Below are positions 41,003 through 49,256 of a DNA stretch of 51,726 bases, in pieces. The notes under the pieces are model-generated. The model was given only the letters and a program-made list of their open reading frames with translations. It had not been told where the DNA came from and made no database searches. Location of the stretch: the NCBI GenBank assembly GCA_964433155.1, contig CAYSQE010000009.1, forward strand, positions 1 through 51,726, written 5' to 3'. Position 1 is the first letter of the stretch; each line of letters opens with the position of its first letter. Source of the stretch: 2-01-FULL-40-13 sp964433155. GTDB lineage: Bacteria > Patescibacteriota > Microgenomatia > UBA1406 > GWC2-37-13. The position numbers were made by a program, and so were the translations under genes.

Positions 41003-42381
41003 ATTTTTGCTATTTGATTTTTGATTTTTGATATTACGACTTTTGCGTCAGCTTTCCCTTTCATTTCTCTCATCACCTGTCCGACCAAAAACATAATCGC
41101 ATTTTCTTTTCCACTTTTATAATCTTCAACAGCTTTCTTGTTCACTACAATTAATCGATTAATTGTAGTTGTAAGTAATTTTTCATCAGTTTCTTTTGGT
41201 TGAAGCATTTCAATTGCTTTATTAATAAAAGAGTTTACCTGCAGCTCAGTAGATAACTTCTTATTAATTATGACTTTAGCAACGTGATCCTCAAGATTAA
41301 CGATATTTTTGTCTTTTTTAAATCTTTGAACAGAGTCGTTAAAAATAACTGCCTCAAAAAAATTAATCATTTGTTTATTTCTTGTAAGAATGAAGGCATC
41401 TTCATATCTTAGACCTAATTTTAAGTACTTATCGATTTTTTCTTGCGGGAGTTCGGGTACTTTGATCTTATCAAGATAATCCTCTCTGAAATTTAATGGA
41501 AGGATATCTGGTTCGGGAAAATATCTATAATCATGTGCCTCTTCTTTTGATCGTTGCGAATAGGTGACTCCTTTTCCTGAGTCAAAACCTCTAGTTTCTT
41601 GTTCTGGCATATTTCCATCTTGAAGAATTTCAATCTGCCTTTCGACTTCATATTCAATTGCTTGCTTAACAAACCTGAATGAATTTATATTCTTCACTTC
41701 AACTTTGTAATTAGGTAATTGGTCATTGGTAATTGGTAGCTTTCCAACAGAAATATTTGGTTCTAACCTCATAGAACCTTTCTCCATATCCGCATCTGAA
41801 ACATCCAGATAACGAATTATCACCTGTATTTCTTCTAAAAATCTTTTCACGTCATCTGAATTATCAAAGTCTGGTTCCGTGACAATCTCAACCAACGGGA
41901 CACCCGAGCGATTGAAGTCTACAAGTGTATCTCCATCCTCGTGAATAAGCTTTGCCGTATCTTCCTCGAGATGTACCCTTTGGACTCGAAATGTTTTATT
42001 TTTGGAGTTTTGAATTTGGGATTTGTTAGGAAATTGGAAATTGGAAATTGGAAATTCCACAAATCCATTTGTGGCTATTGGTTCGTCGTACTGTGAAATC
42101 TGATATCCTTTAGGCAAATCTGGATAAAAATAGTGTTTTCGATCAAACTTTGAAACATTATTTATTGTGCAATTTAAAGCTCTGCCTATCAATATGGTCC
42201 AATCTATAGCTTTTTTATTGGGTACTGGTAAAGCGCCCGGAAGACCAAGACACACAGGACAAGTGTATATATTAGGTTGTTTTGCCCCAAAGGGATCGTT
42301 TTTGCAACCACAAAACATCTTTGAGGCTGTTTTTAAAGCTACGTGAATTTCTAAACCAATGACTGATTTATAATTGTTCAT
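40999..42381 (-). CDS. gatB: Asp/Glu-tRNA amidotransferase subunit B
   Basis: The kinase/tRNA-binding subunit of GatCAB, which converts Glu-tRNA(Gln) to Gln-tRNA(Gln), or Asp-tRNA(Asn) to Asn-tRNA(Asn). It has 460 aa with GLEIHVALKTASKMFCGC, PKGYQISQYDEPIA, RVQRVHLEEDTAKLIHE, DFNRSGVPLVEIVTEPD and a C-terminal YqeY-like tail. Residues about 109-127 (NFQFPNKSQIQNSKNK) and 212-227 (KLPITNDQLPNYK) are encoded by tandem repeats and look inserted. It is coupled to gatA and dnaE. Confidence 0.95.
   Translation of the reverse strand: MNNYKSVIGLEIHVALKTASKMFCGCKNDPFGAKQPNIYTCPVCLGLPGALPVPNKKAIDWTILIGRALNCTINNVSKFDRKHYFYPDLPKGYQISQYDEPIATNGFVEFPISNFQFPNKSQIQNSKNKTFRVQRVHLEEDTAKLIHEDGDTLVDFNRSGVPLVEIVTEPDFDNSDDVKRFLEEIQVIIRYLDVSDADMEKGSMRLEPNISVGKLPITNDQLPNYKVEVKNINSFRFVKQAIEYEVERQIEILQDGNMPEQETRGFDSGKGVTYSQRSKEEAHDYRYFPEPDILPLNFREDYLDKIKVPELPQEKIDKYLKLGLRYEDAFILTRNKQMINFFEAVIFNDSVQRFKKDKNIVNLEDHVAKVIINKKLSTELQVNSFINKAIEMLQPKETDEKLLTTTINRLIVVNKKAVEDYKSGKENAIMFLVGQVMREMKGKADAKVVISKIKNQIAKI
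41703..41742. repeat. In-frame tandem repeat 2 in gatB
   Basis: Reiterated AATTGGTCATTGGTAATTGG-type units, encoding LPITNDQLPNY. Confidence 0.7.
42005..42056. repeat. In-frame tandem repeat 1 in gatB
   Basis: Three and a half units of GGAAATT preceded by GAGTTTTGAATTTGGGA, encoding NFQFPNKSQIQNS. Confidence 0.75.
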
Positions 42382-43814
42382 ATATTTGGTTTTACTTTGT
42401 AATACAGAGTTTTTTGCTCAAACGCATAACCAACTTGATATAGCAGTTCTTCACGAAAATGAGGTCCAATAATCTGAATTCCGACCGGTAATCCGTCGAT
42501 AAACCCGCTTGGGATATTTAACGCAGGCACACCAGCAATATTTACTGGGCAGACAAAAATATCCGAAAGATACATCTGGAGCGGATCATTGGCTTTTTCG
42601 CCTATTTTAAAAGGAGGTGTAGGTGAAGAAGGTGCAATAACAATATCAACCTCTTTAAATGCGTTTTCAAAATCCTGTTTAATAAGTCTTCTCACTTTGG
42701 CGGCTTTTAGATAATAGGCATCATAATAACCTGCAGATAACGTATATGTTCCAAGCATAATTCTCCGTTTAGCTTCTGCACCAAATAAGCTTCTTTCACC
42801 ACCATATCGCACCCCATCAAACCTAGCCAGATTTGAACTTACCTCAGACGGGATAAGAATGTAATAGCAAGCCATAGCAACATCGGTGTGTGGAAGTGAA
42901 ATAGTTTGAACCCTCGCTCCTAGTGACTTAAATTCATTTATCGCATCATTTATGTTTTTTTCTACTCTTTTATCCATTCCGTCAACAAAATATTCCTTCG
43001 GAACTCCAATTTTTAAATCGCTTATTTTTCTGTGCAGCAAATTTGAATAGTGGGGAACGACTATGTCTGGAGTTGTAGCATCGTAGTGATCTTTTCCAGC
43101 CGTAATTTCAAGTATTTTCGCATTATCATATACAGTATGAGTCAGATGACCAATGGTATCAAAAGAAGACGCCATCGCAATTATGCCATAACGTGATACC
43201 CTTCCGTAAGTTGGTTTTAAACCAACAAGATTACAGAAAGCAGCGGGTAGTCGAACAGAGCTTCCAGTATCTGTTCCAGTAGCCATAAGACATTCTCCAG
43301 AAGAAACCGCTGCCGCTGAACCGCTACTTGAGCCTCCGGGGACTCTTGCCAAGTTGTAAGGGTTTCGAGTTGGGTCATAATCAGAATTTTCTCCTGATGA
43401 TCCATGCCCCCAAGCATCTTCATTTGTTTTTCCCATAACTATCGCACCTGCTTCCCTAATTCGTTTAACCACCGTTGCATCAAAAGGAGGGACATAGTCC
43501 TCAATGATCTTTGATCCTGCACTAGTCCTTAGATCTTTTGTCGTAAAAAGGTCTTTAAACGCCACAGGTATACCTAAAAGTGGTTTCTGGTCAAATACCG
43601 TAGCATCATCAGTCGAAATGAGTTTATCTACTTTTTCCGCTTGTTTTAAAGCTCCTTTGCTATCAACGGTTAAGAAGGCAAATATTTTTTTATCTATCTC
43701 GTTTATTCGCTCTAGACAGGCTTTTGTTAACTCGACTGCCGAAAATTTCTTTTTTTTTAATCCTCCAACCGCCTCCTGAATAGTAAGAAAGCATAACTCT
43801 TTAAATTTAGCCAT
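42378..43814 (-). CDS. gatA: Asp/Glu-tRNA amidotransferase subunit A
   Basis: The amidase subunit that releases ammonia from glutamine. It has 478 aa with the amidase-signature triad: K87 in GIPVAFKDLF, a cis-Ser within PGGSSSGSAAAV (162-164) and S186 in DTGSSVRLPA. It overlaps gatB as ATGA (42378-42381) and lies 3 bp downstream of gatC. Confidence 0.96.
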   Translation of the reverse strand: MAKFKELCFLTIQEAVGGLKKKKFSAVELTKACLERINEIDKKIFAFLTVDSKGALKQAEKVDKLISTDDATVFDQKPLLGIPVAFKDLFTTKDLRTSAGSKIIEDYVPPFDATVVKRIREAGAIVMGKTNEDAWGHGSSGENSDYDPTRNPYNLARVPGGSSSGSAAAVSSGECLMATGTDTGSSVRLPAAFCNLVGLKPTYGRVSRYGIIAMASSFDTIGHLTHTVYDNAKILEITAGKDHYDATTPDIVVPHYSNLLHRKISDLKIGVPKEYFVDGMDKRVEKNINDAINEFKSLGARVQTISLPHTDVAMACYYILIPSEVSSNLARFDGVRYGGERSLFGAEAKRRIMLGTYTLSAGYYDAYYLKAAKVRRLIKQDFENAFKEVDIVIAPSSPTPPFKIGEKANDPLQMYLSDIFVCPVNIAGVPALNIPSGFIDGLPVGIQIIGPHFREELLYQVGYAFEQKTLYYKVKPNI

Positions 43815-43817
43815 AAA

Positions 43818-44120
43818 TTAAAAGACGGACTTAACTTTAAAATATCCATTTTTCTTGCTTTTAGTGTTCTTCATTGCCTCATTTTGAGATAAAGATCTTT
43901 CGGTAGAAACCTTGTCAACTCTTGTCACATTAACTAAGTCAGTAAGTTGCGAAACCGCCTCTACATCATCGGTATTTAGCGAATCGAGAAGTCTTATGTA
44001 ATTTACAACTTCTGAAAGCTGTTTTTGAAATTTTACAATTTCTTCCTCTGTCAATTTTATATTCGCTAATTTTGCAAGATGAAGAATATCTTCTCTTTTA
44101 AGTTTTGAAAATGATTTCAT
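43818..44120 (-). CDS. gatC: Asp/Glu-tRNA amidotransferase subunit C
   Basis: A small subunit that clamps GatA and GatB. It has 100 aa with the GatC pattern: LKREDILHLAKLANIKLTEEE, then FQKQLSEVVNYIRLLDSLNTDDVE, and a VTRVDK segment. It lies 7 bp downstream of asnS and is the first of gatCAB. Confidence 0.92.
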   Translation of the reverse strand: MKSFSKLKREDILHLAKLANIKLTEEEIVKFQKQLSEVVNYIRLLDSLNTDDVEAVSQLTDLVNVTRVDKVSTERSLSQNEAMKNTKSKKNGYFKVKSVF

Positions 44121-44127
44121 AAATAAA

Positions 44128-45423
44128 TTAAGGTCTAAATCTTCCCAATAATCGCGGAAATGGAATTGTTTCTCTCACGTGGGGTAACTTACATAGCCAA
44201 GCAACCATTCTCTCGAGACCGATACCAAAACCGCTGTGCGGTACGCTGCCATATTTTCTTAAATCTAGATACCAATCGTAGTCTTTCATATCAATATTTC
44301 TTAATTTTATTTCATCCAGCAGTATTTGGTAATCGTCTTCTCTCTCGCCTCCTCCGATAATTTCACCGTAACCTTCAGGAGCTAGTAAATCTGCAGATAG
44401 CGCATATGATTTATCTTTACTGTCCCTTTTTACATAAAATGCTTTTACCTCTGCAGGGTAGTGAGTTACAAAAATTGGCGACAGAAAATGGTTCATTAAA
44501 ATTGTCTCGTCATCGTTACCAAAATCAGATCCAACCTTGATATCTGATCCTAGAGAATTGAGCGTTTTTACAGCCTCTAAATAAGTTATACGAGGAAATG
44601 GGATTTTTATTTGTTTTAAAAAGGTCATGTCTCTTTCCAATATCTGTAGCTCCTTTTCACAGTTTACTAATACACTCTGTGTAATATGATAAATCAGCTC
44701 CTCTTCAATTTTTAGAATGGCGTCAAAATCTACAAAAGCCGCCTCCGCATCCATCATCCAAAATTCGATTAAGTGTCTGCGAGTTTTGGATTTTTCAGCC
44801 CTCATCACAGGCCCAAAATCATAGCATCTGCCTACAGATCCTATCGCTGCCTCCAAATAAAGCTGTCCCGATTGTGTCAGATACGCCTTTTCTCCAAAGT
44901 AATCAATCTCAAAGAGGGTGGTCGTTCCCTCACAAGCAGACGGTGTGATTATAGGAGTATCAACTCGCAAAAAACCATTCTTTTGTAAGTACTCATTTAT
45001 AGCTAAAATAAGTTGGTTACGAATTCGAAGAATTGCCCACTGCCTTTTACTTCGCAACCAGAGATGGCGATTACTCAGCAAAAAATCTGGGCCGTGTTCC
45101 TTTTTTCCAATTGGAAATTCATCAGCTAGTCGAATAATTTCCAACTCTTTTACTGTTAATTCATATCCATCAGGCGCCCGTTTATCTTCCCGAATAATTC
45201 CTCGCGCTAAAATTGACGATTCAATAGTAACTTTTTCTGCAGCTGCAAACGATTCCGAAGATACTTCACTTTTAACAACAATTCCCTGGATAAAACCCGA
45301 ACCATCTCTAAGCTGAAGAAAATGTATTTTACCACTTGATCTTTTGTTATAGACCCAGCCTTTTATTTCAACATCTTTTCCAACAAATTTTGCAGCATCT
45401 CTAATAAAAAACGTAGTTTTCAT
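44128..45423 (-). CDS. asnS: Asparaginyl-tRNA synthetase
   Basis: A class-IIb synthetase of 431 aa. It has an N-terminal OB anticodon-binding domain (EIKGWVYNKRSSGKIHFLQLRDG), the class II core with FLTQSGQLYLEA-like YLTQSGQLYLEAAIG, PVMRAEKSKTRRHLIEFWM, and motif 3 GFGIGLERMVAWLCKLPHVRETIPFPR. The SGQLYLEA and YGSVPHSGFG features favour AsnRS over AspRS. If so, the adjacent GatCAB serves mainly Gln-tRNA formation. It lies 14 bp from the asparagine synthase fusion. Confidence 0.92.
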   Translation of the reverse strand: MKTTFFIRDAAKFVGKDVEIKGWVYNKRSSGKIHFLQLRDGSGFIQGIVVKSEVSSESFAAAEKVTIESSILARGIIREDKRAPDGYELTVKELEIIRLADEFPIGKKEHGPDFLLSNRHLWLRSKRQWAILRIRNQLILAINEYLQKNGFLRVDTPIITPSACEGTTTLFEIDYFGEKAYLTQSGQLYLEAAIGSVGRCYDFGPVMRAEKSKTRRHLIEFWMMDAEAAFVDFDAILKIEEELIYHITQSVLVNCEKELQILERDMTFLKQIKIPFPRITYLEAVKTLNSLGSDIKVGSDFGNDDETILMNHFLSPIFVTHYPAEVKAFYVKRDSKDKSYALSADLLAPEGYGEIIGGGEREDDYQILLDEIKLRNIDMKDYDWYLDLRKYGSVPHSGFGIGLERMVAWLCKLPHVRETIPFPRLLGRFRP

Positions 45424-45437
45424 GAAAAGATTATACC

Positions 45438-48221
45438 CTATTTTAGTTCAGAAACTAAGGCCAAAGGTGTCTGTTCGTCTGCCTGACCCATGGGATTATC
45501 AGAGAAAATTTTCTCAATTAATTTATTGTCTAAACCTGTCGAGTTACCTAAAACCTTTTGTCCAAGATCATTGGCGTCGATGATGACAACACCCATAAAA
45601 TTTAAAATTTGAAATTTGAAATTTGAAATTGATTTGGTATTTGTAATTTGTAATTTGATATTTTCCGCAACTCGTTGCGGATCTTTAGGTCCCAGCTTTG
45701 CCGAGACATTTGAAGGATAAAGCGAATACTCAGTCGGTCCATCAATAGAGGCAACTTCCTCTCCGGCAATCCTATAAAATAATCCGCTCCAGCCAAAAGG
45801 TTTGGTGATGGCTGCAATAATCGCGGCACTTATCACCCTAACCACCCCAACCTCCCTGATTGCTAATTCCATAGTCCACTGACTACCCAACCCAATCCCA
45901 TATGGTGTTTTTTTTACAAATCTAGCTAATAGTTTGGACCAAAAACCAGCTTTTATATCCCAAATAAAATACGATCTACCTTGAGCTAGGGCCACAATCT
46001 TTTCGGAAACAACGATGAACCACTTCTTACTGTTATATTGTTTTATTGTTATATTGTTTTTAGCAATACGGCTATATAACAATTCAGCTATTTTCTTTGT
46101 AACTTCATCACCCTTTTTGAATAGTTCTGTCCTTATGGGAAATCTCAGATATCTCTTCTCGTCGATCTTTATCTCCAACTTCTTTCCTTCATTTGGTTTG
46201 CCAAATTCGTGAATTCGTGAATTCGTGAATCGATTAACTGGTTGTGGATCAAAAAATATTCTCAACCATAACTCAGTATTGAGGAAACGCCAGAACAACA
46301 TAGTGTCGTCAGTTTTTCCCTCGATAAATAGCTGAAACGCCTTTAGCACCTCCTGTTGGTTAAAGTATTTCCTTTTGGCAAATGACTCGCTCAAAAAAAT
46401 AGAATAAATTTTGTTTTTCATTCTTAAAAACCACTCATATTCTGGCGTTGTGAATCCAATTTTATTTCTTCGCTTAACGATAAGCTCTGGCAATAAATCT
46501 TTCATTGTTTGCCGAAGAATAAATTTGTTCCAGCCATTTTTGACAATTGCCTCGTCTGGTAGACTAAATAAATAGCGCAAAAGATTGCTATCTAAAAAGG
46601 GGACTCTTCCTTCGATAGAAAAACTCATTGAGTTTCGGTCTTCATAGCGAAGTAGAGCCTGCAGACTGTTGCCAAATATATCCTCGATCAATCGTTTCTT
46701 AAGGTTGTCTTTTACGTTGCTAAATTCTTCATTCTTAAACTTTTTCAGAAACGACTCCTTCATCCAATGTATCGATACATTGGAGTTCGCTCCCGTTAAA
46801 TTTCTAATTACATATTTACCAATTATGTCCATTGATGAAAAAAGCTCTTTTAGAAAAATTACGTATTTTTTTTCTTTCCAAAGCTGACGCAGATAAACAA
46901 AAAGGTAGGGATCATATCCTGCCATCATCTCATCTGCACCCTGCCCATCAAGAAGGACCGTAACTTTCTTATGAGCAAGCTGCATTACTTTAAATTGTGC
47001 ATAAGGGCCCGTACTAATAGTCGGTTCTTCCTGGACTCTGATAAACTCTTCGATATCTTTGAAAAACTCCTCGGGTTTTGGATAGGTTTTAAAATTTTTG
47101 ATTTTTAATTTTAAATTTTTAGTTACCTCATCTATATATTTTTCTTCATCGTTTGCTCCACCTGGAAAAACAGCTGAGAAGGTTTTTTGAATACTACCGA
47201 CAGATTTCGCTTCCATCACGTTATCCTGAAGTAATTTATTGACAACTGAAACAATAGTTGAAGAGTCTAGGCCTCCTGAAAGACAAGTTCCGACAGGAAC
47301 TTCTGAAATAAGACGCAAACGAACCGCTTCAATCAGTTTCTCTTTAAATTTCTTTATCTCGTATTCTCCCAATCTCTCAGTTTCTTTAACATTTAATAAG
47401 TCTTCTTTTAGGCTCGTATAATTCTGAATTCTGAATTCTGAATTCTGAATTGTCATGTATTCTCCAGGCATTAATCTATAGACCTCAGCAAAAAAAGTTT
47501 CTCTCTGATCATCATGAACTCTATACTTTAAATAGCGATAAATAATCCTGTCGTTTGGTTTTTTTTTGATCAAGCCTGAATATATGAGAGGTTTTATTTC
47601 TGAAGAAAACATCAATTGTAGTGATAACGAAGATAATGAGTCAAAATTTTTCGAGACTTTCTGTTTGAGAAAAGGAGTTCCGACGCGATTCCTCAAATTT
47701 TGAGGTTGAGCAAGGAACGACTGGTCCCGATGTACATCGGGATTCGAGTTAAGTCGAGATAAAATTTCTGACGAATTATTGATAAACGAGAAATATAGTG
47801 GTTTTATGCCAAAATGGTCTCTAGCCAAAATTAGCTTTTTCTTTTTTAGATCATAAAGCGCCACGGCAAACATCCCGTTAAACCTCTCAAAACAAATTTC
47901 TCCCCACTCTTCGTACCCATGTACGATCACCTCTGTATCAGACTTTGTCGCAAAATTATGCCCCCTTTTTTCAAGTGCCCACCTTAATTCTCGAAAGTTA
48001 TAAATCTCTCCGTTGTAAGTCACAACGACTGATTTGTCCTCGTTATAAATTGGCTGATCTCCACCCTTTCTGTCTATTATGGCAAGTCTTCTATTTAGTA
48101 GTGAAGCATTGTCATCGGTGTAAAACCCTTCACCGTCAGGTCCTCGATGTGTAAGTTCTTTTGAAAATTTTTCGATTAAATTATCATTTCTAAAACCGTA
48201 AAAACCAGCTATTCCGCACAT
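45438..48221 (-). CDS. asnB: Asparagine synthase (glutamine-hydrolysing) fused to CofE-like ligase domain
   Basis: A 927-aa protein, far above the usual 600-660. Residues 1-220 form a class-II glutaminase with nucleophile C2 (MCGIAGF), RGPDGEGF and YNGEIYNF. About 280-660 is the synthase domain with SGGLDSS (315-321). About 683-927 resembles the F420-0:gamma-glutamyl ligase (CofE) family (RTELFKKGDEVTKKIAELL; SEKIVALAQGR; DGPTEYSLYPSN; VVIIDANDLGQKVLG; NPMGQADEQTP). Residues about 146-201 are an insertion in the glutaminase domain, encoded by palindromic repeats. Repeats also encode about 258-267, 368-377, the 661-680 linker and two sites in the C-terminal domain. It makes asparagine or amidates another substrate; the fusion partner hints at a glutamate-linked product. 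Confidence 0.88.
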   Translation of the reverse strand: MCGIAGFYGFRNDNLIEKFSKELTHRGPDGEGFYTDDNASLLNRRLAIIDRKGGDQPIYNEDKSVVVTYNGEIYNFRELRWALEKRGHNFATKSDTEVIVHGYEEWGEICFERFNGMFAVALYDLKKKKLILARDHFGIKPLYFSFINNSSEILSRLNSNPDVHRDQSFLAQPQNLRNRVGTPFLKQKVSKNFDSLSSLSLQLMFSSEIKPLIYSGLIKKKPNDRIIYRYLKYRVHDDQRETFFAEVYRLMPGEYMTIQNSEFRIQNYTSLKEDLLNVKETERLGEYEIKKFKEKLIEAVRLRLISEVPVGTCLSGGLDSSTIVSVVNKLLQDNVMEAKSVGSIQKTFSAVFPGGANDEEKYIDEVTKNLKLKIKNFKTYPKPEEFFKDIEEFIRVQEEPTISTGPYAQFKVMQLAHKKVTVLLDGQGADEMMAGYDPYLFVYLRQLWKEKKYVIFLKELFSSMDIIGKYVIRNLTGANSNVSIHWMKESFLKKFKNEEFSNVKDNLKKRLIEDIFGNSLQALLRYEDRNSMSFSIEGRVPFLDSNLLRYLFSLPDEAIVKNGWNKFILRQTMKDLLPELIVKRRNKIGFTTPEYEWFLRMKNKIYSIFLSESFAKRKYFNQQEVLKAFQLFIEGKTDDTMLFWRFLNTELWLRIFFDPQPVNRFTNSRIHEFGKPNEGKKLEIKIDEKRYLRFPIRTELFKKGDEVTKKIAELLYSRIAKNNITIKQYNSKKWFIVVSEKIVALAQGRSYFIWDIKAGFWSKLLARFVKKTPYGIGLGSQWTMELAIREVGVVRVISAAIIAAITKPFGWSGLFYRIAGEEVASIDGPTEYSLYPSNVSAKLGPKDPQRVAENIKLQITNTKSISNFKFQILNFMGVVIIDANDLGQKVLGNSTGLDNKLIEKIFSDNPMGQADEQTPLALVSELK
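45599..45657. repeat. In-frame tandem repeat in asnB (CofE-like part)
   Basis: Units of AAATTTGAAATTTGA and ATTTGTAATTTG, encoding ITNTKSISNFKFQILNF. Confidence 0.75.
46026..46060. repeat. In-frame tandem repeat in asnB (NNITIKQYN)
   Basis: Two near-identical units of TGTTATATTGTTTTAT, in the CofE-like part. Confidence 0.65.
46203..46234. repeat. In-frame tandem repeat at the asnB fusion junction
   Basis: Three units of ATTCGTGA, encoding the linker TNSRIHEF between the synthase and the CofE-like domain. Confidence 0.75.
46763..46784. repeat. Palindrome TGTATCGATACA, copy 3, in asnB
   Basis: A 22-bp perfect palindrome around TGTATCGATACA, encoding SNVSIHW (residues 480-486). Confidence 0.85.
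47418..47453. repeat. In-frame tandem repeat in asnB (IQNSEFRIQN)
   Basis: Four to five units of AATTCTG, in frame between the glutaminase and synthase domains. Confidence 0.8.
47691..47742. repeat. Palindromic repeats within the asnB glutaminase insertion
   Basis: The palindrome CCTCAAATTTTGAGG (47691-47705) and an 18-bp palindrome TCCCGATGTACATCGGGA (47725-47742) make up much of an about 55-residue insertion. Confidence 0.75.
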
Positions 48222-48223
48222 AT

Positions 48224-49123
48224 TTACATACTGCGAAGAATTCTAATTCGCTCTTCTGCAGGAGGATGCGTGCTGAAAAGATTCATCAACCAGGAAGACG
48301 CTTTTGCCTTTTTGAAAGGATTTGAGATAAATAAATGCGCAGTAGAGGTTGTTGCGGTTTTAAGAACGTGTTTATCGGCTGATATCTTCTCAAGTGCGCG
48401 CGCCAATCCTTCTGGGTAACGCGTCAGCAAAATCCCGCTAGCATCGGCTAAAAATTCCCGTCTTCTAGATACCGCAAGTTGAATCAAAGTAGCTATGATT
48501 GGCGTAATGATCAACACAATGAGCATAAAAATCATCATAAATGGATTTCTTGAACTTCGATCATTGTCATCACGTCTTATCCCACCCCACCACAGACTTC
48601 TCATAATCCAGTCAGAGACCAAGGCAACTGTTCCCACCAATACCGCTACAATTGAGGCAACTAAAATGTCATAGTTTTTGACATGAGAAAGTTCGTGTGC
48701 GATTACGCCCTCCAACTCAGTACGATCCAACTTCTCCAAAAGACCAGTCGTGACACATACGATGGCATGCTTGGGGTTACGTCCTGTCGCAAATGCATTG
48801 GGAGCTGGATCGTGGATAACATACAGTTTAGGTATGGGTAATCCACCGGCTATAGCCAGATTTTCTGCAACAGTATAAAAGTCAAAAAAATCCTTTTTGT
48901 TAGCAGGTTTCGCTCCAGTTGTAAAAAGCACAATTCTATCTGAATAAAAGTAGCTGCCTACCGAGGATAAAAGTGTGAATATAAATCCAAAAGCAAAATA
49001 GCTGGTTGGTGAATCAAAAAATTTACCTATCAGAAAAAAAAAGCCAGATACAATAATAATGAATAGAGCTATGATGACATATGTTCGCAACTTATTTTGT
49101 GATATTTGGTCGTAAACAGTCAT
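48224..49123 (-). CDS. htpX: HtpX-like membrane zinc metalloprotease
   Basis: An M48 family protease of membrane-protein quality control. It has 299 aa: four hydrophobic segments (two N-terminal, two central) and the zinc motif HELSH (H143, E144, H147 in VIAHELSHVKN), with the downstream Glu in SRRREFLADASG. I place the start at 49123 (MTVYDQISQNKLRTY). A longer reading frame to 49258 would translate a structured spacer that has no resemblance to the family. It lies downstream of lemA, a common pairing. Confidence 0.92.
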   Translation of the reverse strand: MTVYDQISQNKLRTYVIIALFIIIVSGFFFLIGKFFDSPTSYFAFGFIFTLLSSVGSYFYSDRIVLFTTGAKPANKKDFFDFYTVAENLAIAGGLPIPKLYVIHDPAPNAFATGRNPKHAIVCVTTGLLEKLDRTELEGVIAHELSHVKNYDILVASIVAVLVGTVALVSDWIMRSLWWGGIRRDDNDRSSRNPFMMIFMLIVLIITPIIATLIQLAVSRRREFLADASGILLTRYPEGLARALEKISADKHVLKTATTSTAHLFISNPFKKAKASSWLMNLFSTHPPAEERIRILRSM

Positions 49124-49142
49124 AAGACAATAAAATATATAA

Positions 49143-49256
49143 GAATTTTGATAGGTGTCGAGAAGGAAGGACTCCAACGAGCGCGCAGATCTGGCGATAT
49201 TCACCGCCTGTCGAGCACTCGTTGGAAGGAATTCGAGACAGAATCTATCAAAATTC
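49143..49256. repeat. 114-bp inverted-repeat element between lemA and htpX
   Basis: Perfect 12-base terminal inverted repeats GAATTTTGATAG (49143-49154) and CTATCAAAATTC (49245-49256) flank a 90-bp GC-richer core. Inner arms CCAACGAG (49174-49181) and CTCGTTGG (49218-49225) and a central GGCG/CGCC hairpin extend the fold. It could be a MITE-like insertion or a structured mRNA element. The left end overlaps the lemA stop. Confidence 0.65.

Noticed and set aside
44128..45423. Aspartyl-tRNA synthetase instead of asparaginyl
   Set aside because: The SGQLYLEA and YGSVPHSGFG motifs and the length of about 430 aa fit AsnRS better. A non-discriminating role is not excluded, but the sequence does not require it.
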